Shown here in pieces: positions 1 to 8,080 of a stretch of 62,121 nt of DNA (position 1 is the first letter of the stretch; the number at the start of each line of letters is the position of its first letter). Made by a program: the position numbers and the translations under genes. Origin of the DNA: Phascolarctobacterium_A succinatutens_B (GTDB lineage Bacteria > Bacillota > Negativicutes > Acidaminococcales > Acidaminococcaceae); assembly GCF_958453765.1 (NCBI RefSeq), contig NZ_CAUDZA010000011.1:1-62121 (forward strand). Direction: 5' to 3'. Under the pieces are notes generated by a model. It did not search any database, had not been told where the DNA came from, and saw only the letters and a program-made list of their open reading frames with translations.

Positions 1-1
1 A

Positions 2-53
2 AACCGACCTCCTAAAATTAGATTTTTAGGTCTAACTTTAGGGGGTCGGTTCA
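2..53. repeat. Terminal inverted repeats resembling an IS3-family remnant
   Basis: Two arms of about 22 bp face each other across about 6 bp: AACCGACCTCCTAAA at the left and TTTAGGGGGTCGGTT at the right, with inner TTAGA/TCTAA pairing. The right arm ends in ...GGTTCA. The GTCTAACTTT-GGGGGTCGGTTCA layout resembles IS3-family (IS150-like) ends as I remember them. With almost nothing between the arms, this looks like an internally deleted element or a small palindromic relic. It could also serve as a 3' hairpin for ilvA, but no T-run follows on the minus strand. Confidence 0.4.
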
Positions 54-76
54 AGGCTGTGGTAATTTTTTTGTTG

Positions 77-1294
77 TTAATGCTGTGCTGCGGTTTGGTC
101 GCTGACCAGCTTGAAGCCTGCTGCCGTCAGTTTGTCTTCGATTTCTTTGATTTGGGCGGCATCACGTGTTTCCAGCTCTAGTTTGAGGAAGCAGCCGGTG
201 ATGGCCATGTTGGCATCACTGCGGTTGTGGTGTACGCCGACAACGTTGGCGCCGCATTGACTGATAATCTCGCTGACCTTGAGCAGCTGGCCCGGACGGT
301 CCTCTAGCATGATAACAAGGTTGACTCTGCGGCCGCTGGTAACCTGACCGCGGGTGATGACGCGTGAAAGAATATTAACGTCGATGTTACCGCCGGATAC
401 AACGCAGACTGTTTTCTTGCCCTTAATCGGCAGCTTATCGAACAGCGCTGCTGCTACCGGAGTTGCGCCTGCACCTTCGGCAATCAGCTTCTGCTTTTCA
501 ATCAGGGTTAAAATAGCGGTTGCGATTTCGTCCTCGCTGACGGTAACGATATCGTCAACATATTTGCTGATGAGCTCGTAGGTGTTTTCACCCGGAGTTT
601 TTACAGCAATGCCGTCGGCAAAGGTGCTGACGTGCTCCAGTGTTTCGTATTTATGGTCATGGAAGGCGTTGTACATGCTGGCTGCGCCTGCTGCCTGTAC
701 GCCGTAAACCTTAACCTCCGGACGCAGGCTTTTGATAGCGAAGGCTACGCCGCTGATAAGGCCACCGCCGCCAATCGGTACGATTACTGCTTCGACGTCC
801 GGCAGCTGGTCCAAAATTTCCAGACCGATGCTGCCCTGACCGGCAATGACAAGCTCGTCGTCATACGGATGAATAAAGGTCATGCCTGTTTCTTCCTGCA
901 GCTGTACGGCGCGGTCATGTGCTTCGTCGTAGGCACCGGGAACAAGCTCTACATGCGCGCCCAGGCGCTTGGTGTTCTCTACCTTCATAATCGGGGCGCC
1001 GTCCGGCATGCAGATGACGCTTTTGATGCCCATGCTGGTTGCAGCAAGTGCTACGCCCTGGGCGTGGTTGCCGGCGCTGCAGGCAATCACGCCTTTGCTG
1101 GCTTCTTCCGGTGTCAGCTGGCTGATTTTGTAGTAGGCACCGCGTACCTTAAAGCTGCCGGTTACCTGCAGGTTTTCTGTTTTCAGATACAGGTTGTTGC
1201 CTTCGCTTAAATGCGGAGCAGCTATTAAATCTGTTTTACGTGCTACGCTTTTAAGGATGAAGGCTGCATGATAAATTTTGTCTAATGAGAGCAT
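77..1294 (-). CDS. ilvA: Threonine ammonia-lyase with C-terminal ACT domain
   Basis: PLP enzyme that deaminates threonine to 2-oxobutanoate, the first step of isoleucine synthesis or of threonine catabolism. At 405 residues it matches the IlvA/TdcB-like form with one regulatory domain. The PLP lysine is K49 in TGSFKVRGA, SAGNHAQGVA follows near residue 73, and the glycine-rich phosphate-binding loop GGGG is at 175-178. The last 80 or so residues (from VNLVIMLEDRPGQL) form an ACT domain, expected to bind an amino-acid effector. The gene is transcribed alone, divergently from prmA. Whether its role is biosynthetic or catabolic cannot be decided from sequence; no other ilv gene is nearby. Confidence 0.93.
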   Translation of the reverse strand: MLSLDKIYHAAFILKSVARKTDLIAAPHLSEGNNLYLKTENLQVTGSFKVRGAYYKISQLTPEEASKGVIACSAGNHAQGVALAATSMGIKSVICMPDGAPIMKVENTKRLGAHVELVPGAYDEAHDRAVQLQEETGMTFIHPYDDELVIAGQGSIGLEILDQLPDVEAVIVPIGGGGLISGVAFAIKSLRPEVKVYGVQAAGAASMYNAFHDHKYETLEHVSTFADGIAVKTPGENTYELISKYVDDIVTVSEDEIATAILTLIEKQKLIAEGAGATPVAAALFDKLPIKGKKTVCVVSGGNIDVNILSRVITRGQVTSGRRVNLVIMLEDRPGQLLKVSEIISQCGANVVGVHHNRSDANMAITGCFLKLELETRDAAQIKEIEDKLTAAGFKLVSDQTAAQH

Positions 1295-1347
1295 TTGGTT
1301 ACCTTCTTTTCTTTCCCTTAATTATTATAGTATAAAATACTACATCA

Positions 1348-1376
1348 AGTATAAATTGATTAGCGCATTGCGTCAA
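1348..1376 (-). promoter_or_regulatory. Promoter of ilvA
   Basis: Read on the minus strand: TTGACG, a 17-bp spacer, then TATACT, about 50 bp before the ilvA start. A good match to a housekeeping sigma-70-type promoter. Confidence 0.6.
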
Positions 1377-1447
1377 GTGATTGTGTACATTTCCTGCTAT
1401 GATAGTGTATAATAATATAATGAATAATTTTCAAAGGAGTGCATACA

Positions 1448-2380
1448 ATGCAGTGGATAGAAGTTAATGTAGCGGTAACGCATGAAGCAGTAGAGGCCGT
1501 AGCGGATATGCTGACGAGCATCGGTTCTAAGGGAGTTGCGATTGAGGACCCGCAGCTGATTAATGATTTGAGAAACAGCGGTACCTGGGAGCTGTGCGAT
1601 ATTCCGGAGCAGGAGAATACCGAGGTTGTTACTGTCAGCGCTTATTATCCTGATGACGAGAAGCTGGAAAAACGCTTGGCGGAGATTGACGAGCAGCTGG
1701 CGCTGATTGAGGAGCGCATCGGCAAGTACCGTTTCGGCAATACCCGCTTCCGCAAGGTGAGCGAGCAGGATTGGGCTAACGAATGGAAGCAGTATTTCCA
1801 TGTTACCCATGTGGGCAAGAGCCTTGTTATTAAGCCGAGCTGGGAGAAATATGCTCCTAAGGCCGGCGAGCATGTTATTGAAATTGATCCGGGTATGGCC
1901 TTCGGTACCGGCACGCATCACACTACCAATATGATGATGGAGCGCCTGGAGAAGGTTATTACACCTGATTCTACCGTGTTTGACGTTGGTACCGGCAGTG
2001 GCATTCTGGCGATTGCTGCGGCAATGCTGGGTGCTAAGTCTGTTAAGGCTGTGGATATTGACGCTGTGGCAGTGCGCGTGGCGAAGGAGAATGTGGCGGA
2101 TAATGGCTTGAGCGACCAGATTGAGGTGCGCGAGGGCGATTTGCTGCATGGCACTGAGGGCAAGGCTGATGTTATTATCGCTAATATTATTGCAGATATT
2201 GTTATTATGCTGCTGCAGGATATTCCGCAGAAGCTGGATGATGACGGTGTGCTTTTGGCGAGCGGTATTATTGAGGAGCGTATGCCTGATGTGGAGGCTG
2301 CGGCGCAGGCGCAGGGCCTTTATGTTGACGCGGTTGACCATCGCGGCGGCTGGGTTGTTATGCAGATAAAGAAGAAGTAA
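1448..2380 (+). CDS. prmA: Ribosomal protein L11 methyltransferase
   Basis: SAM-dependent enzyme that trimethylates ribosomal protein L11. The N-terminal substrate-recognition part is followed by a Rossmann methyltransferase domain with GTGTH, the SAM motif I DVGTGSG, the acidic VDID loop, and an ANI motif replacing the usual NPPY, as in PrmA. The ATG at 1448 is chosen because AAAGGAG (1433-1439) lies eight bases upstream; an in-frame GTG at 1439 would overlap that ribosome site. It gives 310 residues, normal for the family. First gene of the prmA-rsmE-mtaB run, an order shared with Bacillus (yqeT-yqeU-yqeV). Confidence 0.95.
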   Translation: MQWIEVNVAVTHEAVEAVADMLTSIGSKGVAIEDPQLINDLRNSGTWELCDIPEQENTEVVTVSAYYPDDEKLEKRLAEIDEQLALIEERIGKYRFGNTRFRKVSEQDWANEWKQYFHVTHVGKSLVIKPSWEKYAPKAGEHVIEIDPGMAFGTGTHHTTNMMMERLEKVITPDSTVFDVGTGSGILAIAAAMLGAKSVKAVDIDAVAVRVAKENVADNGLSDQIEVREGDLLHGTEGKADVIIANIIADIVIMLLQDIPQKLDDDGVLLASGIIEERMPDVEAAAQAQGLYVDAVDHRGGWVVMQIKKK

Positions 2381-2392
2381 GGGGAAACCTAT

Positions 2393-3136
2393 ATGCATCG
2401 TTTTTTTGTACCGCAATTATATAACGAAACAATGACTATTGAGGGCGTGGATGCACGTCATATCAGTAAGGTGCTGCGCATGCAGCCGGGTGCGCAGCTG
2501 CAGCTTGTGAGTGACGACGGCGTGAGTGCGCTGGCAGAGATTACAGCTATTGACAGCGAGTGCGTGACTGTGCATTGCTTAGAGAAGCTGGCGGAAAGCC
2601 ATGAACCTGCGGTGCGCCTGATTTTGGCGCAGGGTCTTGCGAAGGGCGAGAAGATGGAGTTCATCATCCAGAAGGCTGTGGAGATGGGCGCTTACAGCGT
2701 GGTGCCTGTGGCTATGGAGCATTCCGTAGTACGCCTTGACGGTGCTAAGGCTGCCAAGAAGGTGGAGCGCTGGCAGAAGATTGCTGAATCCGCTGCCAAG
2801 CAGAGCAAGCGCGATATTATTCCCGAGGTGCAGCCTGTGCAGACCATGTCACAGATGCTGGCGGCAAATGACTGCGCTACGAAGATTATCGCTTACGAGT
2901 GCGAGGATAAAAAGAGCCTGAAGGCGGCACTGAAGGAGGCGCAGGCGAAGGGCGCGCTGACAGATTTGCTGCTGATTATCGGTCCTGAGGGCGGCATTAG
3001 CGAAGCGGAGCTGGATGCGGCACGCGCAGCAGGCGCTGTGCCCGTATCGCTGGGAAGACGCATTCTGCGTGCGGAAACGGCAGGACTTGTCGCTATTTCA
3101 GCGATTTTTTATGAAACCGGAGATTTAGGAGATTAA
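2393..3136 (+). CDS. rsmE: 16S rRNA (uracil1498-N3)-methyltransferase
   Basis: SPOUT-family enzyme that methylates U1498 of 16S rRNA. It has 247 residues. An N-terminal PUA-like RNA-binding part (HISKVLRMQPG) precedes the trefoil-knot SPOUT domain with LLIIGPEGGISEAEL and SLGRRILRAETA near the C-terminus, both diagnostic of RsmE. It starts 12 bases after prmA and ends 6 bases before mtaB, so the three are probably co-transcribed and translationally linked. Confidence 0.95.
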   Translation: MHRFFVPQLYNETMTIEGVDARHISKVLRMQPGAQLQLVSDDGVSALAEITAIDSECVTVHCLEKLAESHEPAVRLILAQGLAKGEKMEFIIQKAVEMGAYSVVPVAMEHSVVRLDGAKAAKKVERWQKIAESAAKQSKRDIIPEVQPVQTMSQMLAANDCATKIIAYECEDKKSLKAALKEAQAKGALTDLLLIIGPEGGISEAELDAARAAGAVPVSLGRRILRAETAGLVAISAIFYETGDLGD

Positions 3137-3142
3137 ACATAG

Positions 3143-4456
3143 ATGAGAAAAATTGCATTTTATACGCTGGGCTGTAAGGTTAACCAGGCTGATACTGCCA
3201 GCATGGAGGGGATTTTCCGTGCGTCAGGCTATGAGGTTGTGCCTTTCGGTGAACCGGCAGACGTTTATTTAGTTAATACCTGCGTTGTTACCAATACCGG
3301 TCAGCGCAAATCGCGTCAGATTATCAACCGCGCTGTGCGTCACAATCCGCTGTCCTTGGTGGTTGTCACCGGCTGCTATCCGCAGACTGCGCCGGAGGAG
3401 GTGCGTGCTATCGAGGGTGTTGATGTAATCATCGGCAATCAGGAGCGCGGCCGCATTGTGGAGCTGGTCGAGGAGGCTCTGGAGCACAAGCGCACGGAGA
3501 TTTTGGACAATGTACAGCAGATGACTGTAGACACTAAATTTGAAGAGCTGGGCGTTGGCACGGAAACCGATAAAACCCGCGCCTTCCTCAAAATTCAGGA
3601 GGGCTGCAACCAATACTGCACCTACTGCATTATTCCGTTTGCGCGCGGTCCGCTGCGCAGCCGCAGCCTGGAAAGCATCCGTGAGGAGGTTGGCAAGCTG
3701 GTTGCCGCAGGCTACAAAGAGGTTGTGCTCATCGGCATTCACCTTGGCTGCTACGGCAAGGAGCTGGCGAAGGAAGGCAAGCACGTTACTTTGTATGACG
3801 CAGTAAAGGCAGCACTGAGCGTTGAGGGCGTGCAGCGTGTGCGCCTCGGTTCTTTGGAATCCGTGGAGGTGGAGCCGCGCCTGCTGCAGCTGATGGCAGA
3901 GGAACCACGCCTGCAGCGTCACCTGCATCTGCCGTTGCAAAGCGGCTGCGACAAGATTTTGCGCGCTATGCACCGTCCCTACGATACAAAACGCTTTACG
4001 GAGCTGGTGAACGAAATTCGTGCGCAGGTGCCTGATGTGGCCATTACTACGGACGTTATCGTGGGCTTCCCCGGCGAAACCGAGGAGGACTTTGCGACTA
4101 CGCTGGAATTTGCCAAGCAATGCGGCTTTGCCAAAATGCACATCTTCCCTTATTCCAAGCGCAAGGGAACCCCTGCTGCCGAAATGCCGGAGCAGGTGGA
4201 CGAGGCTGTGAAGAGCGAGCGCGCGGCGCGTTTGGCGAAGGTGGACGAGGAGCTGCATCAGCAGATGCTGCAGAGCACTGTCGGCAAGGTGGAAGAGGTG
4301 CTGTTCGAGCAGTCTGTTGATGATGCGCATATGGAGGGCCTTTGCGGTCCGTATCTGCGTGTTGTCGTTCCGGGAACCAAGGAGCTGGCCAACACCATTG
4401 CCAAGGTAAAAATTACCGGCATCAAAGAGGATTTTTTGCTGGGCGAATTGAATTAA
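3143..4456 (+). CDS. mtaB: tRNA t6A37 methylthiotransferase
   Basis: Radical SAM enzyme that converts t6A37 to ms2t6A37 in tRNA reading ANN codons. The N-terminal UPF0004 domain carries three cysteines for one Fe-S cluster (TLGCKVN at C11, NTCVV, TGCYPQ). The radical SAM motif is C155-x3-C159-x2-C162 in GCNQYCTYC. A short TRAM-like tail follows. The length of 437 residues and the GCKVNQ start point to MtaB (YqeV) rather than MiaB or RimO. An AGGAG precedes the ATG. Confidence 0.93.
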   Translation: MRKIAFYTLGCKVNQADTASMEGIFRASGYEVVPFGEPADVYLVNTCVVTNTGQRKSRQIINRAVRHNPLSLVVVTGCYPQTAPEEVRAIEGVDVIIGNQERGRIVELVEEALEHKRTEILDNVQQMTVDTKFEELGVGTETDKTRAFLKIQEGCNQYCTYCIIPFARGPLRSRSLESIREEVGKLVAAGYKEVVLIGIHLGCYGKELAKEGKHVTLYDAVKAALSVEGVQRVRLGSLESVEVEPRLLQLMAEEPRLQRHLHLPLQSGCDKILRAMHRPYDTKRFTELVNEIRAQVPDVAITTDVIVGFPGETEEDFATTLEFAKQCGFAKMHIFPYSKRKGTPAAEMPEQVDEAVKSERAARLAKVDEELHQQMLQSTVGKVEEVLFEQSVDDAHMEGLCGPYLRVVVPGTKELANTIAKVKITGIKEDFLLGELN

Positions 4457-4468
4457 TTTGGGAAAAAA

Positions 4469-4497
4469 TTATTTCTTTAGCAGGATAAAAGAAATAA
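4469..4497 (+). other. AT-rich hairpin between mtaB and the HIT gene
   Basis: A perfect 10-bp stem (TTATTTCTTT/AAAGAAATAA) with a 9-base loop lies just after the mtaB stop. It lacks GC pairs and a T-run, so it is not a standard terminator; it may be an mRNA-processing or stability hairpin. Confidence 0.4.
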
Positions 4498-4542
4498 ATA
4501 CAGAATATAACTAGATACGATAAATGAGAGGAGGGACATGAA

Positions 4543-4881
4543 ATGGCTGAGGATTGTATTTTTTGCAAAATCATTAAGGGCGATATCCCTTCTACCAAAG
4601 TGTATGAAGATGATAAAATGATTGCTATCAATGACGTTGCTCCGGCTGCTCCGGTTCATGTGCTGCTGATGCCTAAGGACCACACAGCTAACATCACTAC
4701 TGCGGACCCCGAGCTGGTTGCATACATGCTTGGCAAGGTTAAAATGATCGCTGAAAAGACCGGAATTGCCGAAAAAGGCTTCCGCGTTGTTATTAACACC
4801 GGCGATGAAGGCGGTCAGACGGTAAAACATTTACACATTCACGTAATTGGCGGCAAAGCTTTGGGTTGGCCCCCGTGCTAA
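4543..4881 (+). CDS. HIT family (histidine triad) nucleotide-binding protein
   Basis: Small purine-nucleotide phosphoramidase-type protein of the Hint branch, 112 residues. The active-site triad H96-L-H98-I-H100 lies in KHLHIHVIGG, and the N-terminal CIFCKI with two cysteines is typical of bacterial Hint proteins. The ATG at 4543 follows GAGGAGGG with good spacing; an out-of-frame ATG lies 5 bases earlier. Its place between mtaB and rpsU is common in Negativicutes and Clostridia. The physiological substrate is unknown. Confidence 0.92.
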   Translation: MAEDCIFCKIIKGDIPSTKVYEDDKMIAINDVAPAAPVHVLLMPKDHTANITTADPELVAYMLGKVKMIAEKTGIAEKGFRVVINTGDEGGQTVKHLHIHVIGGKALGWPPC

Positions 4882-4884
4882 ACC

Positions 4885-4980
4885 TTGACAATGCTTGTCT
4901 TTTCTTGTATAATTAATCAGTAAGTGTTTTTAGCTGGCAACAGCTGAAAACTTAATTTGCATATACACTTCCCTAAGTGT
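4885..4980 (+). promoter_or_regulatory. Consensus promoter and structured leader of rpsU
   Basis: TTGACA (4885-4890), a 17-bp spacer and TATAAT (4908-4913) match the sigma-70 consensus exactly. The leader that follows has two hairpins: AAGTGTTTTTAGCTG pairing with CAGCTGAAAACTT (4921-4952), and a 6-bp stem ACACTT/AAGTGT (4965-4980) directly before the rpsU ribosome site. Such strong expression fits a ribosomal protein gene. The second hairpin could affect access to the ribosome site. Confidence 0.75.
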
Positions 4981-4999
4981 GTGGAGGGAGGGAGAACAG

Positions 5000-5176
5000 A
5001 TGGCAGAAATTAAAGTTGGCAAGAATGAAACTTTAGACAGCGCACTGCGCAGATTTAAAAGAGCAACCCAAAAGGCAGGCATTCTTTCTGAGGTAAGAAA
5101 ACGCGAGCACTATGAAAAGCCGAGCGTTGCACGTAAGAAAAAATCCGAAGCAGCCAGAAAACGTAAAACCAGATAA
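5000..5176 (+). CDS. rpsU: 30S ribosomal protein S21
   Basis: Small basic protein of the 30S subunit, 58 residues, starting MAEIKVGKNETLDSALRRFKR and ending in a run of lysine and arginine. The ATG at 5000 is preceded by GGAGGGAGGGAG; an in-frame upstream GTG at 4979 would add seven non-conserved residues and lies before the ribosome site. It has its own strong promoter and is followed 15 bases later by yqeY, the usual pairing in Bacillota. Confidence 0.97.
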   Translation: MAEIKVGKNETLDSALRRFKRATQKAGILSEVRKREHYEKPSVARKKKSEAARKRKTR

Positions 5177-5191
5177 TTGGAGGCGGGCTGT

Positions 5192-5641
5192 ATGTCTATA
5201 AAAGACCAATTGACTGCTGATATGAAGCAGGCCATGAAGGACAGAGAAGCAGGTAAACTGCGTTTGTCTGTTATCCGCATGGTGCGTGCTAATATTAAAA
5301 ATGTTGAAATCAATGACAAAAAGGAACTTACAGATGATGAGGTTCTGGCTGTCTTGATGAAAGAGGTCAAAATGCGTCAGGATTCTGTTGAGGAATTCCA
5401 AAAAGCAGGTCGTGACGAATTGGTTGCCCAAGCTAAGGAAGAAATTGCTATACTGAAAAAATATCTTCCGGAAGCTCTCAGCGATGACGAGCTGAAGGCT
5501 ATCGTGGCAGAAGTTATTGCTGCTGTTGGTGCTACAAGTCCCAAGGATATGGGCAAGGTAATGCCGGCAGTTATGGCAAAAACCAAAGGCCGTGCAGATG
5601 GCAAACGTATTAACGTTATGGTTCGTGAATTGCTCAAATAA
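5192..5641 (+). CDS. yqeY: GatB/YqeY domain-containing protein
   Basis: A 149-residue protein made of the tail domain that GatB also carries. It starts MSIKDQLTADMKQAMK and contains LRMVRA-type helices and KYLPEALSDDEL. The domain is thought to bind tRNA, but the free-standing protein has no established reaction. The ATG at 5192 follows TTGGAGG at 5177-5183; the in-frame TTG at 5177 is part of that ribosome site. In Bacillus, yqeY is followed by yqeZ (nfeD) and yqfA (floA); here those genes begin 6.6 kb later, with the restriction island between. Confidence 0.92.
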   Translation: MSIKDQLTADMKQAMKDREAGKLRLSVIRMVRANIKNVEINDKKELTDDEVLAVLMKEVKMRQDSVEEFQKAGRDELVAQAKEEIAILKKYLPEALSDDELKAIVAEVIAAVGATSPKDMGKVMPAVMAKTKGRADGKRINVMVRELLK

Positions 5642-5649
5642 CAACTGAT

Positions 5650-5751
5650 AACCGTGCTAAGAGAAATCTTGGCGCGGTTATTTTACTTTATAGGGATTAT
5701 GGGTGAGAGAACTGTATGCTTTTCCTGCGCGGGAAAGTATACAGCTTTTTT
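5650..5751 (+). terminator. Two consecutive terminators after yqeY
   Basis: The first hairpin (5650-5679, AACCGTGCTAAGA with TCTTGGCGCGGTT) is followed by TTATTTTA. The second (5710-5745, ACTGTATGCTTTTCC with GGGAAAGTATACAG) is followed by CTTTTTTA. Together they end the rpsU-yqeY transcript and mark the left border of the accessory island. Confidence 0.8.
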
Positions 5752-5874
5752 ATTGCGGCATCTGTGCAGGAAATATCCGCTGTTTTGCGAAAACATATTC
5801 AGCAGGTAAATTTTATTTCAAGGCGAATATAAATATATTATTATCATTTTTACAGCTCAAAGGAGGCCGTTTTT

Positions 5875-6220
5875 ATGGCATCTGGCTTCAGCTTTTTACG
5901 CACACAATTTCCCGGTCTGGAAAAAACAGGCGAGTTCGCGGAGCGCTATCTGTACAGCGATTCCAACTCCTGCCTTTTTAAGCTAGGCCTGCTGTGCGAA
6001 GATATCGTTAATAAAATGTTTGATTTTGACAATATATCAATGCCTTATCAGATGAAGGATACACTTGTAAACAAAATCCGGCATCTGGTTTGCGGATTTG
6101 CGCCAAAGCGGCAATATACCGCGCGCTATGGCAGGCTGGCCTTCTTCCCTAGGCTTGAAAGAAATGCTGCAGGAAAATACTGCGGAGGGCAACGCTGCTT
6201 ACAATCAGGAGATATTTTTA
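5875..6220 (+). pseudogene. hsdR: Remnant of type I restriction subunit R (N-terminal end)
   Basis: An ATG with a strong ribosome site (AAAGGAGG) opens a frame of about 70 residues: MASGFSFLRTQFPGL, then AERYLYSDSNSCLFKLG and a LLCEDIVNKMF segment. This is the conserved start of many HsdR proteins, the part preceding the nuclease and helicase domains. After about residue 72 the reading frame loses similarity and the rest of the roughly 1000-residue protein is absent; DUF262 starts 400 bases after this ATG. The start signals are intact, so a short peptide may still be made. Confidence 0.6.
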
Positions 6221-6280
6221 TAGGAATAATTTTCGTGATATAATTACAGAAAAAGATACCGTTAGGAGGTTCTCCAAAAG

Positions 6281-8077
6281 ATGGCTCGATACAATGTAAA
6301 TAATTATACCGTAGAAGCACTACTGGCAAGCATTAAGTCCAAGGAAATTGCAATACCAGAAATGCAGCGTCCCTTCGTGTGGGATGCTTCCCAAGTTCGT
6401 GATTTGCTGGATTCTTTATATAAAGGGTTTCCTGTTGGGTATATTATTGTCTGGCAAAATCCTAAGGTGAAACTTAAGGATGGAACAACCGCTGCCGGCA
6501 AAAAAGTATTGATTGATGGGCAGCAACGTATCACGGCACTGACTGCGGCGATTGTCGGGCAAGAAGTCTTAGATGATCACTACAAGTGGAAGACGATAAA
6601 AATCGCTTTTAATCCCATTGATGAGACTTTTGAAGTAGCCAATTCCGCTAACCAGCGTTCAAGTAAATGGATATCAGATATTTCTGAAGTATTCAAGACG
6701 ACGTTTGACTCGTTTAATTTCGTCAACCAGTTTTGCCAGAAGAATGAAATAACAGATCAGGCATCGAAAATCAATGATATCATTAACAGATTGAAGGCAA
6801 TTCAGAATAATAGCCTTGGTGTTATTACCTTGGCGGACGATTTGGATATTGATAGCGTTACGGATATTTTTATCCGCATCAACTCTAAGGGCGTGGTACT
6901 GTCACAGGCTGACTTTGTCATGTCGAAAATTTCCTCGAATACTGAGTATGGAGGAAACATAACCAGAAAGACTATCGATTATTTTTGTCATTTGCTGGAA
7001 TCTCCAGCTGATTTGAAAGACATTCAGACCAACGACAAAGAATTCGCATCATTGCCAGATTTCTCTGCTATAAGATGGGCGGCAGAAAAGGTGTCACCTA
7101 TATATAAAACATCTTATACCGATATTTTGCGTGTAGCATTTACTTATAAGTTCAAGCGCGGGAAACTGTCTGATTTGGTAAGCATGCTTTCTGGACGTGA
7201 TTTTGAAACGCGCGAATTCAAAATAGAAATAGAAGAGGATTCTTTTAGAAAACTGCATGAAGCAGTATTACAGACCGTAAATAAAACAAACTACGAACGC
7301 TTTCTGATGATTGTTGAGTCTGCCGGCATTGTTAGGGGGAGTCTGATTCGCTCGCAAAATGTTTTGAACTTTGCCTATGCGTTGTACTTGGCGTTGCATG
7401 AGAGAAAAGTTGACAGTTCTATCATTGAAAAGATTGTACGTCGGTGGCTGGTTCTCTCCATTTTGACCGGACGTTATTCTGGTTCTCCGGAATCGACGTT
7501 TGACTATGATATTAAACGGTTCTTTTCTTCGGATGATCCTATGGCCTATTTGAAACTCACAGAGGCTGGCGATCTTTCTGATGCGTATTGGAAGGTCAAT
7601 CTCGTACAAAGGCTCGATACATCTGTCACCAGCAGTCCGTATTTCAATATGTTCCTTATCGCGCAAGTTAAGGCTCACGATAAAGGCTTTTTATCTGAGC
7701 AGATTAGTGTAGAAAGCATGTTGGAAAACAGGGGTGATATTCATCATCTCTTCCCTAAGAATTATCTGACTAAAAATGATTTGCCTAAAGGACAGTACAA
7801 TCAGGTCGCAAACTATGTGTATTTGCAGCAGGAAATCAATATAAAAATCAGCGATGCAGCGCCTCGTGAGTATATGGCAACTGTTATAGAGCAGTGCAAG
7901 ACAGGGAAGCCGATATATGGAGGAATTACCGATTTAGACAAACTCAAGGAAAACTTACAGCAGAACTGTATCCCAGAAGGCTTTGAGTTTATGGATATCA
8001 ACAACTACACTGAATTTCTGGCAAAGCGCCGCGAACTGATGGCGGAAAAGATTCGTGAATATTACGAGGCGCTATAA
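6281..8077 (+). CDS. DUF262 (GmrS-like) protein with C-terminal HNH-like motif
   Basis: A 598-residue protein. Its N-terminal DUF262 domain has PEMQRPFVW (26-34) and the hallmark DGQQRITAL (79-87), which in GmrSD-type enzymes and relatives belongs to a ParB/sulfiredoxin-like NTPase. The C-terminal part carries DIHHLFPK (H488, H489) and, about 20 residues later, NQVANYVYLQ, which resembles the His-Asn layout of DUF1524/HNH nucleases. DUF262 proteins are often found in or beside restriction loci and some restrict modified DNA. The function here is inferred from domains and the island setting. AGGAGG precedes the ATG by 11 bases. Base composition is more AT-rich than the neighbouring core genes. 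Confidence 0.82.
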   Translation: MARYNVNNYTVEALLASIKSKEIAIPEMQRPFVWDASQVRDLLDSLYKGFPVGYIIVWQNPKVKLKDGTTAAGKKVLIDGQQRITALTAAIVGQEVLDDHYKWKTIKIAFNPIDETFEVANSANQRSSKWISDISEVFKTTFDSFNFVNQFCQKNEITDQASKINDIINRLKAIQNNSLGVITLADDLDIDSVTDIFIRINSKGVVLSQADFVMSKISSNTEYGGNITRKTIDYFCHLLESPADLKDIQTNDKEFASLPDFSAIRWAAEKVSPIYKTSYTDILRVAFTYKFKRGKLSDLVSMLSGRDFETREFKIEIEEDSFRKLHEAVLQTVNKTNYERFLMIVESAGIVRGSLIRSQNVLNFAYALYLALHERKVDSSIIEKIVRRWLVLSILTGRYSGSPESTFDYDIKRFFSSDDPMAYLKLTEAGDLSDAYWKVNLVQRLDTSVTSSPYFNMFLIAQVKAHDKGFLSEQISVESMLENRGDIHHLFPKNYLTKNDLPKGQYNQVANYVYLQQEINIKISDAAPREYMATVIEQCKTGKPIYGGITDLDKLKENLQQNCIPEGFEFMDINNYTEFLAKRRELMAEKIREYYEAL

Positions 8078-8080
8078 GTT

